Source of the DNA: Alphaproteobacteria bacterium
GTDB taxonomy: Bacteria > Pseudomonadota > Alphaproteobacteria > Rhodobacterales > Rhodobacteraceae
Length of the DNA stretch: 64,000 nt
Direction: 5' to 3'
Assembly: GCA_030425395.1 (NCBI GenBank)
Contig: JAUIAS010000007.1
Location: forward strand, 78,168-142,167
Below the pieces are notes generated by a model. That model made no database searches, had not been told where the DNA came from, and saw nothing but the letters and a program-made list of their open reading frames with translations. The translations under genes were made by a program, and so were the position numbers. Below are positions 9,883-18,565 of the stretch, piece after piece; position 1 is the first letter of the stretch; each line of letters opens with the position of its first letter.

Positions 9883-10902
9883 TCAGTCGAACAGACCCGA
9901 TTGCCCCTTGGGCATCGGCAGGCCCAGATGCGCCCATGCCTTTTGCGCCAGCATACGGCCCCGCGGGGTTCTCTGGATCAGCCCCTGCTGCAGAAGGAAG
10001 GGTTCGATCACCTCTTCCAGCGCGTCGCGGCTTTCGCTCAGCGCGGCGGACAGGGTTTCGATCCCCACAGGGCCGCCGCTGTAGTTTTCCGCGATCAGCC
10101 GCAGATAACGGCGGTCGGCACCGTCAAGCCCAAGGTGATCCACCCCCAACCGGGTCAAGGCCATATCTGCCATCGCCTGCGTGATCGTTCCGTCGCCTTC
10201 GACCAGCGCGAAATCAACGACCCGGCGCAACAACCGTCCGGCAATCCGGGGGGTGCCACGGGCGCGGCGCGCGATTTCGCGTGCCCCGGCATCGTCAGCC
10301 GGTGCACCCAGCTTGCGGGCGTTTCGGGTCACGATCTGGTGCAGTTCGTCCACCGTGTAGAATTCCAGACGCGTCGGGATGCCGAACCGGTCGCGCAGGG
10401 GCGTCGTCAGCAATCCCATGCGTGTGGTCGCACCGACCAGCGTAAAGGGCTGCAATTCGATGCGCACCGTGCGCGCGGCCGGGCCTTCCCCGATCACAAG
10501 GTCCAGTTCAAAATCCTCAAGCGCCGGATAAAGCACCTCTTCCACCGCTGGATTGAGCCGGTGAATTTCGTCAATGAACAGAACGTCGCGATTTTCCAGA
10601 TTGGTCAGGATCGCCGCCAAATCACCCGCCTTGGCCAGCACCGGCCCGGACGTCATGCGGAAATTCACCCCGAGTTCGCGCGCCATGATCTGCGCCAGCG
10701 TCGTCTTGCCCAACCCCGGAGGACCGTGAAACAGCGTGTGGTCCATCGCCTCGCCCCGCTGGCGGGCGGACTGGATGAACACCCGCAGGTTGGCGCGGGC
10801 CTCGGCCTGACCGATGAAGTCACCAAGCATCTGCGGGCGCAGCGCGCGATCGTTATCCTCGGGCAACGGCTCGGGGCGCAGGGTCGGATCGGAGTCGGTC
10901 AT
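9883..10902 (-). CDS. ruvB: Holliday junction branch-migration ATPase RuvB
   Basis: AAA+ motor that drives branch migration with RuvA. It is 339 residues, the standard length. Visible are Walker A ([18 protein letters not shown]), Walker B ([17 protein letters not shown]), sensor 1 ([20 protein letters not shown]) and the C-terminal winged-helix region ([19 protein letters not shown]). AAGGA lies upstream of the ATG at 10902. It follows ruvA after 22 bp in the ruvC-ruvA-ruvB run. Confidence 0.98.
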   Translation of the reverse strand: MTDSDPTLRPEPLPEDNDRALRPQMLGDFIGQAEARANLRVFIQSARQRGEAMDHTLFHGPPGLGKTTLAQIMARELGVNFRMTSGPVLAKAGDLAAILTNLENRDVLFIDEIHRLNPAVEEVLYPALEDFELDLVIGEGPAARTVRIELQPFTLVGATTRMGLLTTPLRDRFGIPTRLEFYTVDELHQIVTRNARKLGAPADDAGAREIARRARGTPRIAGRLLRRVVDFALVEGDGTITQAMADMALTRLGVDHLGLDGADRRYLRLIAENYSGGPVGIETLSAALSESRDALEEVIEPFLLQQGLIQRTPRGRMLAQKAWAHLGLPMPKGQSGLFD

Positions 10903-10924
10903 GGATTGGTCCTTCCCCTCGCCA

Positions 10925-11605
10925 TCAGGTCTTGGGTGCGAGCAGTTTCAGAGCCGCACGGATCAGCGCGGAGGCTTCGGCATCCGGCAGGCTCTCGGAG
11001 GCTTCGGCCACCGCTGCGGCGGCGTCGCCCGGCCCATAGCCGAGATTGGCCAGCGCCGAAAGCGTGTCGGCCTGTGCCGCGCCGGAGCGGGCGGCGGAGG
11101 GGGCCCTGGGCGTGGGCGCGTCGGTTTGCGGGCGCGCCGGGGTGGGCGCGTCATCAATCACCATATCCGGCGCGGCGGCCTCGGCCCCGCCCATCGCCAT
11201 GACAGCAGGGGCCTTGTCCTTGAGGTCAAGCACCACGCGCTGCGCAATCTTGGGGCCGATTCCCTTGGCCGCCTTGACCGCATTCCAGTCCCCAAGCGCG
11301 ATCGCGCGGCTGACCCCATCGGCACCAAGCGCGCCCAGAATGGCCAGCGACGCCTTGGCCCCAACCCCCTGAACCGAGATCAGCAAGCGGTGCCATTCCT
11401 TTTCGGTGAGGCTGAGAAAGCCAAACAACTGCATCAGGTCTTCGCGCACCAGAAGTTCGGTATACAGCGACACCGGCGATCCCACCGGGGGCAAAGCCGC
11501 AATGGTGCGATCAGAGCAAAACACGATATACCCCACGCCGCGCACGTCGATCATCACATGATCCAGCGCCTTGTAATCCAGCCTGCCCGTCAATCGTCCG
11601 ATCAT
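10925..11605 (-). CDS. ruvA: Holliday junction DNA-binding protein RuvA
   Basis: Binds four-way junctions and targets RuvB. The 226-residue product starts [12 protein letters not shown], and shows the two helix-hairpin-helix motifs ([19 protein letters not shown] and [19 protein letters not shown]). Its C-terminal RuvB-contacting domain ([16 protein letters not shown]) is preceded by a Pro/Ala-rich linker. The start at 11605 overlaps the ruvC stop by 4 bp (ATGA), indicating coupling; the longer upstream frame is ruvC's shadow. Confidence 0.97.
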   Translation of the reverse strand: MIGRLTGRLDYKALDHVMIDVRGVGYIVFCSDRTIAALPPVGSPVSLYTELLVREDLMQLFGFLSLTEKEWHRLLISVQGVGAKASLAILGALGADGVSRAIALGDWNAVKAAKGIGPKIAQRVVLDLKDKAPAVMAMGGAEAAAPDMVIDDAPTPARPQTDAPTPRAPSAARSGAAQADTLSALANLGYGPGDAAAAVAEASESLPDAEASALIRAALKLLAPKT

Positions 11606-12105
11606 GATGCCACCCCTACCTGCCGCGCAATTCGCTGTGACGATTGCAGGTGAAACACATGGCACAGCGCAATCGCCAGCGCGTCCGCCGCGTCCGGCCC
11701 CGCCAGCGTGACGCCCGGCAATTGCAGCTTGACCATGTGCTGAACCTGAACCTTGTCGGCATGGCCCACGCCGACGATGTTCTTCTTGACCGAATTGGGC
11801 GCATATTCACCGACCTCAAGCCCGAACTGCGCCGGAACCAGCACCGCGATCGCCCGCGCCTGTCCCAGCTTCAGCGTGCCCGCCCCATCGCGGTTCACAA
11901 AGGTCTTTTCGACTGCTGCATGGGTTGGCTGGAATTCTTCGATCACGGCAGTCAATTGACTGTGCAACGACAAAAGCCGCGGAGCAAGATCACCCTTCTG
12001 GGAATGGCAAACCCCGTTTGCGACATGTTTGATTCGGCTTCCATCCACCGAGACGACGCCCCACCCAAGGTTCACCAACCCCGGATCAATGCCCAAAACG
12101 CGCAT
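11602..12105 (-). CDS. ruvC: Holliday junction resolvase RuvC
   Basis: Endonuclease that cuts Holliday junctions symmetrically. The 167-residue product begins [16 protein letters not shown]. The four acidic catalytic residues fall at the canonical positions Asp7, Glu66 (AVEKTFVN), Asp138 and Asp141 ([15 protein letters not shown]). The start at 12105 has GAGGGCGGAAA upstream; an earlier in-frame ATG at 12165 would add 20 residues before the conserved strand. First gene of the ruvCAB run. Confidence 0.97.
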   Translation of the reverse strand: MRVLGIDPGLVNLGWGVVSVDGSRIKHVANGVCHSQKGDLAPRLLSLHSQLTAVIEEFQPTHAAVEKTFVNRDGAGTLKLGQARAIAVLVPAQFGLEVGEYAPNSVKKNIVGVGHADKVQVQHMVKLQLPGVTLAGPDAADALAIALCHVFHLQSSQRIARQVGVAS

Positions 12106-12421
12106 TTTCCGCCCTCGCCCTGCTCGTTGTTGCTTTTTGGTGTCACTAGCACGAAACGCGAACAAAAGTCCAAGCGTTTAACGCCGAGGTCGACTTTCGA
12201 CACTTTTCTGCACCGCAGCGACGAACGGTGTGGAAAAGGGACATTCCGCGATCAGAAAACGACATCAAAAATCGCCCCGGAACCCCTTTTTTCAAAGCGC
12301 ACAAGGTTTGCGCAAATTGCATAGGAAATATGCAAAAACGATGTCTTGCTGCAGTGCAAAACCACGCCTATCTGCCGCTTCAGAAATTGACATTGACACG
12401 CCCCATCAAAGGAACATCGTT
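12106..12421. other. 316-bp divergent intergenic region between ruvC and a DUF1127 gene
   Basis: Contains the promoters of ruvC (minus) and of the DUF1127 gene (plus). The visible structure is a cluster of two adjoining palindromes at 12307-12335 (listed separately). Closer to the DUF1127 start there is AAATTGACATTGACAC, two overlapping TTGACA-like hexamers that could serve as a -35 element, but no clear -10 hexamer follows at good spacing. No gene or RNA was recognised. Confidence 0.5.
12307..12335. promoter_or_regulatory. Two adjoining palindromes, candidate operator upstream of the DUF1127 gene
   Basis: TTTGCGCAAA at 12307-12316 is a perfect 10-bp palindrome. It abuts TTGCAT, seven bases, ATGCAA (12317-12335), a perfect 6-bp inverted repeat. 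Both share a TTGC/GCAA theme, which looks like a repeated protein site rather than chance. They lie 87-115 bp upstream of the DUF1127 start codon and 201-229 bp upstream of ruvC. Which regulator binds is unknown. Confidence 0.4.
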
Positions 12422-12628
12422 ATGGCTGCAATCGACCACACCCGCGCCCCCTACGCCGCTAACGGCCAGTTCGGCGGCTTCATCTCCACCCTCATCGGTT
12501 CGTTCGTTGCTTGGAACGACGCACGCGTCACACGCAACGCGCTGGGCAAACTGACCGACCGTGAACTCGCCGACATCGGTCTTGACCGTGGCGACATCGA
12601 CGTCGTCGCACGCGGCAGCTTCTACTGA
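12422..12628 (+). CDS. DUF1127 small protein
   Basis: A 68-residue protein ending in the DUF1127 signature LGKLTDRELADIGLDRGDID. This family is abundant in alphaproteobacteria; some members are Arg-rich and influence phosphate or RNA metabolism, but the role of this one is not deducible. The start at 12422 is set by AAAGGA a few bases upstream (AAAGGAACATCGTT before ATG). The longer frame beginning at 12230 has no ribosome site. It is followed by a strong terminator, so it is probably monocistronic. The Arg-rich nature of other members is weak here. Confidence 0.92.
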   Translation: MAAIDHTRAPYAANGQFGGFISTLIGSFVAWNDARVTRNALGKLTDRELADIGLDRGDIDVVARGSFY

Positions 12629-12656
12629 TCGCAAGACACGTCCCCGGACACGAAAA

Positions 12657-12686
12657 AACGCCGTCGGTCACCGGACCGGCGGCGTT
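12657..12686. terminator. Bidirectional rho-independent terminator between DUF1127 gene and prmA
   Basis: A 13-bp stem (AACGCCGTCGGTC with GACCGGCGGCGTT, one T-G pair) around loop ACCG. On the plus strand it is followed by TTCTTTT and on the minus strand by TTTTTT, so it can end both the DUF1127 transcript and the convergent prmA transcript. Confidence 0.88.
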
Positions 12687-12711
12687 TTCTTTTGCCGATG
12701 CGTCGCGTGGT

Positions 12712-13584
12712 TCAGGACGGCATCTGCAGGGTCAGCGTGGTCCATTCGCCGAACTCAGCGCGATGCGCCAGCCCATAGCCCTGCGCTTCATAGACGCCAA
12801 CAACCTCGTCTGCCTGCTCATTCAGAATGCCCGAAAGGATCGCAAAGCTGCCCGGTGCCGCCCGCGCCGCCAGATCCGGTGCCAGCACGACCAGCGGCCC
12901 CTTGAGGATATTGGCAAAAATCAGGTCAAACCGCATATCCGGGTCCAGATCCGGCGTGTCAAAGCCCGCCGCCTCGATGCAGCGGATACGCCCCGTCAGC
13001 CCGTTTGCCGTCACGTTCGCCTCTGCCACGTCAACGGCCTGCGCGTCGATGTCGCTGGCGATCACCTCGATGGGCCAGACCTTGGCCGCAGCCATGGCCA
13101 GAACGGCGGTTCCGCATCCCACGTCAATCACATGTTGGGCGCGGAACCCTTGGTCCAGCAACCGGTCAAGCGCCATGAGACACCCCAGTGTCGTGCCGTG
13201 GTGACCGGTGCCAAAGGCCATCGCGGCCTCGATCAACAGGGCCTGTCGTCCCTCGGGCACCTTGTCCGCATCATGGCTGCCATAGACAAAGAAGCGGCCT
13301 GCCTCGACCGGGGACAATTCCCGGCGGACCTTGGCGACCCAATCGGTTTCGGGCAATTCCGACACCGCGAATTCCGCGGCCCCGAATGCGGCCGCCAACA
13401 GGGCAAGACCGGCAATGTCCGGGCTTTCGGTGAAATATCCCCCGACCTCCCAGAGGCCCGATCCATCCTCGATCTCGAACACGCCGATCCCGGTGGGTTC
13501 CGGCTGCAGGTTTTCCATCGCTTCGCCCAGCGCCTCGGCCTTGGCTTTGGTCGACAGGGTAGTCAGAGCGGTAAAGGTCGGCAT
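12712..13584 (-). CDS. prmA: Ribosomal protein L11 methyltransferase PrmA
   Basis: SAM-dependent enzyme that methylates ribosomal protein L11. The 290-residue product has the family motifs AMAFGTGHHGTTLGCL and the SAM loop VIDVGCGTAVLAMAAA followed by ASDIDAQAVDVAEANV. The usual NILAGPL motif reads NILKGPL. CAGGAGG precedes the ATG at 13584, which overlaps the upstream MATE gene's stop by one base (TGATG), so translation is probably coupled to the transporter. Confidence 0.93.
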   Translation of the reverse strand: MPTFTALTTLSTKAKAEALGEAMENLQPEPTGIGVFEIEDGSGLWEVGGYFTESPDIAGLALLAAAFGAAEFAVSELPETDWVAKVRRELSPVEAGRFFVYGSHDADKVPEGRQALLIEAAMAFGTGHHGTTLGCLMALDRLLDQGFRAQHVIDVGCGTAVLAMAAAKVWPIEVIASDIDAQAVDVAEANVTANGLTGRIRCIEAAGFDTPDLDPDMRFDLIFANILKGPLVVLAPDLAARAAPGSFAILSGILNEQADEVVGVYEAQGYGLAHRAEFGEWTTLTLQMPS

Positions 13585-14975
13585 CAGCGCCTCCTGAAAC
13601 GGTTGATATCGCGCCAGCCCCGGCGCGTCTTGAGATCAATGCTTGGAGGGGCGGTACCGATATTTCGCACGAAATGCCAGCCCCAGAGCGCAGCAAGCCC
13701 CCCCATCACCACGCCAAGCCCGGCCTGCGCATAGATCACCCCCACCGCGCCAACCTGCCCTGCCACCCAGATCGCGACCGGCAGGGTCAACACCCCGTCG
13801 CGAATCCACGTCAGCCCGGTTGCGAGGGTCGGACGGCCCAGCGTGTTGAAGGCCGCATTCGCGACAAAGAACGCGCCGGTAAAGCAAAACGCCCCTGCGC
13901 CCACATGGGTAAAGGCCCACAGCACCAGCGCGCCATCAGGCCCCAGCCCGAAGGCGGTCACGATAACCGGATGCGCCGTGACCAACAGCGCCCACGCGAC
14001 CAGCGTATACCCCAGACAAAACAGAATCGCGTCGCGATAGGTCGATGTCAGCCGGTCATATTGCCCCGCGCCAAAGTTCTGGCCGAATATCCCGCCAATC
14101 GCCCCGGACAGCGAAAAGACACCGCCAAAGACCACAACCGACAGCCGCCCGACGACGGCCCAACCAGCGACAGCCTCGTCGCCGAACTGGCTCAGAACCT
14201 TGGTCAGGACATAGTTGCCAAAGGGCGTCGCCTGCTGCGTCAGGATCGCGGGCAGCGCAATGGCAAGGAACGGGCGCATGTGGCGCAGGATATCTCCGGG
14301 CTGCGGCCGCGCGATCAGATCATGCACCCGCGTGGCAAAGAACAGTGCCGCCACCATCATGATGAACCGTGACAGCACCAGCCCCGACGCGGCCCCGTCA
14401 AGGCCCAGCTCCAGCCAATAGATCAACAGCGGATCGACCACCATCGAAACCGATCCCGACGATAACGTCACGAACATGGCCCGCTTGCCATCCCCCTCGG
14501 CCCGCAAGACGCCGCTGGCCACCAGACCCACGGCCATGACCACCAGCGACGGCAAGGTTATGGCAAGGTATCGCGCGGCCAGATCGAGCGTTTCGCCCTG
14601 CGCGCCTGCGAATTCAAGGATCGGATAGCGCAGCGACACCACCAGCCCCGCAACAAGCGCCTGCGCCACGGCGGCGAGGATCACCGCGCTGCCCGCAATG
14701 CGGCGTGCCTCGGCGCGGTTTCCCGCCCCGATGGATCGCGAGGTCAGCGCAGTCGCGCCGATCATCAGACCGACACCGGAGGACACCGAAAAGAACTGGA
14801 TCGCAAAGGCAAAACCGATGGCCGCCACCATGCGCGCATCGCCCAGCATCGACACCCAGAACAGGTTGGCAGCATCCACAAGGAACACAAAGGTAATGCC
14901 CAGCGCCCCTGTCGCGGTCATGCGCACGACATGGCCCATCGTTGACCCGGTCAGGAAACGCCCTTGCGTGGTCAT
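13584..14975 (-). CDS. MATE-family efflux transporter
   Basis: A 463-residue polytopic membrane protein of the MatE (multidrug and toxin extrusion) family, likely a cation-coupled exporter. About twelve hydrophobic segments are visible in two similar halves, with family-like stretches such as VDAANLFWVSMLGDARMVAAIG near the N-terminus and GIFGQNFGAGQYDRL in the second half. It starts 3 bp after the MFS gene and shares one base with prmA. Substrate unknown. Confidence 0.88.
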   Translation of the reverse strand: MTTQGRFLTGSTMGHVVRMTATGALGITFVFLVDAANLFWVSMLGDARMVAAIGFAFAIQFFSVSSGVGLMIGATALTSRSIGAGNRAEARRIAGSAVILAAVAQALVAGLVVSLRYPILEFAGAQGETLDLAARYLAITLPSLVVMAVGLVASGVLRAEGDGKRAMFVTLSSGSVSMVVDPLLIYWLELGLDGAASGLVLSRFIMMVAALFFATRVHDLIARPQPGDILRHMRPFLAIALPAILTQQATPFGNYVLTKVLSQFGDEAVAGWAVVGRLSVVVFGGVFSLSGAIGGIFGQNFGAGQYDRLTSTYRDAILFCLGYTLVAWALLVTAHPVIVTAFGLGPDGALVLWAFTHVGAGAFCFTGAFFVANAAFNTLGRPTLATGLTWIRDGVLTLPVAIWVAGQVGAVGVIYAQAGLGVVMGGLAALWGWHFVRNIGTAPPSIDLKTRRGWRDINRFRRR

Positions 14976-14978
14976 CCT

Positions 14979-16214
14979 CTATTCCGCTGCGGTTGCCGGA
15001 CGGGCAAACCGCGACAGGATCGTCTCATTCCCGGCTTCGGGATGGCGCGGGATCAGCATCGCCAGCGCGAAGGACACCATCGCCATGATCGCGGCCAGAA
15101 CAAACACCGCCGCCGGAGACACCAGCCACAGATATCCCAGCCCCGCAGGCAGAAACACCGCTGCAATATGGTTGATCGTAAATGCAACCGCCGCCGTGGG
15201 GGCGATATCGCCGGGGGATGCGATTTTCTGGAAATAGGTCTTGAGCGCCAATGCCAGCGCAAAGAACATATGATCGAGAACATAAAGCGTCGCTGCCAGC
15301 GCCACGCCCCAGCCAAAGAAATAGATCCCCCCGTAGGCCGTGAACACGATTGTAAGTCCGATATATTCAAAGCCAAGCGCGCGACGTTCCCCGAACACGG
15401 CGACGGCCCGGCCCATCAGCGGGGCAAACAGCATGTTGGCCACAAGGTTGATCATGTAAAGCGCGGTGACTTCGTGCACGTCAAAGCCGAACTTCTCGAC
15501 CATCATGAACCCCGCGAAGACAACAAAAATCTGTCGCCGCGCCCCGGACATGAACTGCAACGCGTAATACAGCCAGTATCGGCGACGCAGGATGAATTTC
15601 TTGATCTGCGGGTTCGGGGCTTCGAATTGCGGGTAGGCGAAGAAGGCGAAAATCGTGATTGCCAGGGTCACGCCTCCGGCAAACAGGTAGACGATGTTAT
15701 AGCTCAGGTTCAACGGCTCCCACAGCAGGACGATCAGGCCGTAAGACAAAAGCGTCGCCCCTGATCCCGCCGCCAGAAGCCACCCCAGAACCTGCGGCGC
15801 GCGCGCCTTGTCCAGCCATTGCAACTGCAGCGACTGGTTGACCGTCTCGTAATAGTGAAAGCCGATGGACGACAGCATGGTGATTGTCAGGATACCGCCC
15901 AGCGATGGGAACCACGCCGTCACCGCCGTGGCCACGCCCAGCAGGCCCAGCGACACCAAGCCCAGCACCTGTTCGCGCATGAACATGATGATCGCGATCA
16001 CGCCGACGGCCAGAAACCCCGGAATTTCGCGCACCGTATGCAGCCAGCCGATATCGGACCCGTCGAACGACGCGACCTCGATCACAAAGTTATTGAGCAG
16101 CGCCGACCAAGTCGCAAAGCTGATCGGCATCGCCGCCGCCATCAGGAACAGCAATGTCACGGGCCTGCGCCAGAACGGCAGGCTGTGCGACTCGGAGAGT
16201 GGAATAGTTCGCAT
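14979..16214 (-). CDS. Major facilitator superfamily transporter, substrate unknown
   Basis: A 411-residue membrane protein with about twelve hydrophobic segments in two groups of six, separated by a charged central loop (PQFEAPNPQIKKFILRRR). The layout fits MFS. An unusual trait is the many aromatic and Met residues in the membrane segments. It heads a packed minus-strand block with the MATE and prmA genes and is divergent from the YeeE gene. No strong ribosome site is seen before the ATG at 16214. Confidence 0.82.
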   Translation of the reverse strand: MRTIPLSESHSLPFWRRPVTLLFLMAAAMPISFATWSALLNNFVIEVASFDGSDIGWLHTVREIPGFLAVGVIAIIMFMREQVLGLVSLGLLGVATAVTAWFPSLGGILTITMLSSIGFHYYETVNQSLQLQWLDKARAPQVLGWLLAAGSGATLLSYGLIVLLWEPLNLSYNIVYLFAGGVTLAITIFAFFAYPQFEAPNPQIKKFILRRRYWLYYALQFMSGARRQIFVVFAGFMMVEKFGFDVHEVTALYMINLVANMLFAPLMGRAVAVFGERRALGFEYIGLTIVFTAYGGIYFFGWGVALAATLYVLDHMFFALALALKTYFQKIASPGDIAPTAAVAFTINHIAAVFLPAGLGYLWLVSPAAVFVLAAIMAMVSFALAMLIPRHPEAGNETILSRFARPATAAE

Positions 16215-16298
16215 GTTATGGATTTACGCCCCCGCCCGGAGTTTGGCGAGCGAATTGTGATCGCACGCCCAACGACAAAAGAACGGCCACCGGCCCCA

Positions 16299-16310
16299 TG
16301 ACATATGTCA
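16299..16310. promoter_or_regulatory. Perfect 12-bp palindrome in the MFS/YeeE divergent spacer
   Basis: TGACATATGTCA lies 84 bp upstream of the MFS start and 57 bp upstream of the preferred YeeE-type gene start. It is a possible operator for one or both genes. No further copies were noticed. Confidence 0.3.
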
Positions 16311-16366
16311 AGGAATCGCTTGGGCAAACATGCCACACGACGCATGTATCGACGAAGGACACACGC

Positions 16367-17431
16367 ATGGACATCGCAACCCTGACCGACATGATCGGCG
16401 AACCTCAAACCGCCGCCCTTTTTGGATTGCTCACCGGAGTGATCTTCGGTGTCGCGGCGCAGCGATCTCGATTTTGCCTGCGTGCGGCCGCTGTGGAATT
16501 TGCGCGCGGCAGCATGGGTGACAAGATCGCGGTCTGGTTGCTGACGTTTTCAACGGCTGTGGTCTGGGTTCAGGCAGCGCGGCACATGGGGTGGCTGGCC
16601 CCCTCCGAAGCCCGCGTTCTCGCGGTTCCGGGGAGCTGGTCCGGTGCCATCATTGGCGGCCTGATGTTCGGCGCGGGCATGGTTCTGGCGCGGGGTTGCT
16701 CGGGCCGTCTTCTGGTCCTTGCCGCAACGGGAAACCTGAGATCCGTGGTGTCCGGCCTGATCTTTGCCGTCGTCGCCCAAATGAGCCTGTCTGGCTGGCT
16801 CTCGCCGATGCGCGACAAGATCGCCGGACTGTGGATCACGCCCGACGGGCGCAACATCGAAATGGTGTCTGCCTTGGGGCTGCCGGATCAGACCGGTCTG
16901 GTTCTCGGGTTGGGCACGGCGCTGCTGGCGCTGTTTCTTGCGCGGCGCAACCGGATCGGAGGCGCACGCCTGATCTTTGCCTCGGGCGTCGGGTTTGCCG
17001 TGGCCGTGGGTTGGGTGCTGACCTATTCCCTGAGCCAGGTGGCGTTTGATCCGGTCACGGTGGAAAGCGCGACCTTTACCGGCCCTTCGGCCAACACGCT
17101 GATGTTCTTTCTTGAGCGCGATCCGGTCATGGACTTCGACATTGGCCTTGTGCCGGGCGTGTTCCTTGGGGCCTTTATCGCGGCCCTGTTTGCCGGTGAA
17201 CTGAAAATTCAGGCCTTTGACGGCCCCGCGACGATGCGCAAGGCGATGATTGGTGCGGCGTTGATGGGCTTTGGCGGGATGCTGGCCGGTGGCTGCGCCA
17301 TCGGGGCCGGTGTGACCGGCGGTTCGGTGTTTGCCGCAACGGCATGGCTGGCGCTGTTCTGCATGTGGGTCGGCGCGATGATCACCGATTTCCTTGTCGA
17401 TCAGCGCGTTGTGTCTTCGCGCACCGCCTGA
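16367..17431 (+). CDS. YeeE/YedE-family sulfur-compound transporter
   Basis: A 354-residue inner-membrane protein related to TsuA/YeeE, whose characterised members import thiosulfate through conserved cysteines. The cysteine motifs are visible: [34 protein letters not shown] and [17 protein letters not shown]. About nine or ten hydrophobic segments alternate with short loops. GAAGGA lies upstream of the ATG at 16367; the frame opens earlier at 16298 but those 23 residues are hydrophilic and unsupported. No TusA-like partner gene sits beside it here. Confidence 0.88.
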   Translation: MDIATLTDMIGEPQTAALFGLLTGVIFGVAAQRSRFCLRAAAVEFARGSMGDKIAVWLLTFSTAVVWVQAARHMGWLAPSEARVLAVPGSWSGAIIGGLMFGAGMVLARGCSGRLLVLAATGNLRSVVSGLIFAVVAQMSLSGWLSPMRDKIAGLWITPDGRNIEMVSALGLPDQTGLVLGLGTALLALFLARRNRIGGARLIFASGVGFAVAVGWVLTYSLSQVAFDPVTVESATFTGPSANTLMFFLERDPVMDFDIGLVPGVFLGAFIAALFAGELKIQAFDGPATMRKAMIGAALMGFGGMLAGGCAIGAGVTGGSVFAATAWLALFCMWVGAMITDFLVDQRVVSSRTA

Positions 17432-17474
17432 CACCGGGTGTCATGAGCATTGCACGGACGTATCCGATAAATTA

Positions 17475-17514
17475 GGCCGGTTCCCGAACGCAGCACAGCA
17501 CAGGGAAACCGGCC
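17475..17514 (+). promoter_or_regulatory. Inverted repeat that covers the ribosome site of the alcohol dehydrogenase gene
   Basis: GGCCGGTTCCC (17475-17485) pairs with GGGAAACCGGCC (17503-17514) with one bulged A. The 3' arm contains the only Shine-Dalgarno-like sequence (AGGGAAA) and ends two bases before the ATG at 17517. There is no T-run, so a terminator is less likely than an RNA hairpin that can hide the ribosome site, or a protein-binding site. Confidence 0.45.
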
Positions 17515-17516
17515 CG

Positions 17517-18557
17517 ATGAAAGCCGTCCTTTACGAAAAATTTGGCGAAGCGCCCAAGGTGGTGTCGGTGCCCGATCCCGAGGTCGCGCCCGACGGCGTG
17601 ATCATCAAGGTTGAGGCAACAGGTGTATGCCGGTCAGACTGGCACGGCTGGATGGGTCATGACAGCGATGTGACGTTGCCCCATGTGCCCGGCCATGAAC
17701 TGGCTGGCGTGATCACCGCCGTGGGCCGCGATGTTCTGAACTGGACAGTTGGCGCGCGGGTCACGGTGCCGTTCATTTCCGCCTGCGGATCATGCGAGGA
17801 ATGCCACGCCGGGCAACAACAGGTCTGCCACAACCAACAGCAACCCGGCTTTACCCATTGGGGATCGTTCGCGGAATACGTGGCCATCCGCTATGCCGAC
17901 CTGAACGTGGTGGCCCTGCCGGAAAGCATGGATTTCGCAACGGCTGCCAGCCTTGGCTGCCGGTTTGCGACATCGTTCCGTGCGGTTGTCGATCAGGGCA
18001 AGGCGGGGGCCGGTCAGTGGGTCGCCGTGCACGGTTGCGGCGGCGTGGGGCTGTCAGCGGTGATGATCGCGAACGCGGTCGGAGCCAACGTGATCGCCAT
18101 CGACATCGACGAAGCCAAGCTGGCGCTGGCCCGCGATCTTGGGGCCGTGGCCACCATAAACGGGGCCGATGGAACCGACGTGGCCGAGGCCGTGATCGAC
18201 CTGACCAAGGGTGGCGCGCATGTGTCTCTGGATGCGCTCGGGCATCCGGTGACCTGCTTCAATTCGATCCTGAACCTGCGCCCGCGCGGCAAACACGTGC
18301 AGGTCGGGCTGATGCTGGGCGACCACACCACGCCACAGGTGCCGATGGCCAAGGTTATTGGCAAGGAACTGGAAATTCTGGGGTCCCATGGGATGCAGGC
18401 GCATCGCTATGGCGCAATGCTGGACATGATCACATCGGGCAAGCTTGATCCCGCGCGTCTGGTGGGCCACGAGATCGCCCTTGAGGACGCGCCCGAGGCG
18501 CTGATGAACATGGACCGGTTCCAGTCTGTCGGGGCGACCGTGATCACGAGTTTCTGA
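17517..18557 (+). CDS. Zinc-dependent alcohol dehydrogenase (MDR family)
   Basis: NAD(P)-dependent medium-chain dehydrogenase of 346 residues. Visible are a catalytic-zinc Cys ([11 protein letters not shown]), [10 protein letters not shown] with the glutamate/histidine ligands, the structural-zinc cluster [16 protein letters not shown], and the nucleotide fold [16 protein letters not shown] with AIDIDEAKL. It ends 8 bp before the convergent dioxygenase gene, so it borders the catabolic cluster but is transcribed separately. Its substrate is not evident. The start at 17517 (MKAVLYEKF) is the family start. Confidence 0.92.
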   Translation: MKAVLYEKFGEAPKVVSVPDPEVAPDGVIIKVEATGVCRSDWHGWMGHDSDVTLPHVPGHELAGVITAVGRDVLNWTVGARVTVPFISACGSCEECHAGQQQVCHNQQQPGFTHWGSFAEYVAIRYADLNVVALPESMDFATAASLGCRFATSFRAVVDQGKAGAGQWVAVHGCGGVGLSAVMIANAVGANVIAIDIDEAKLALARDLGAVATINGADGTDVAEAVIDLTKGGAHVSLDALGHPVTCFNSILNLRPRGKHVQVGLMLGDHTTPQVPMAKVIGKELEILGSHGMQAHRYGAMLDMITSGKLDPARLVGHEIALEDAPEALMNMDRFQSVGATVITSF

Positions 18558-18565
18558 ACCGCGCG

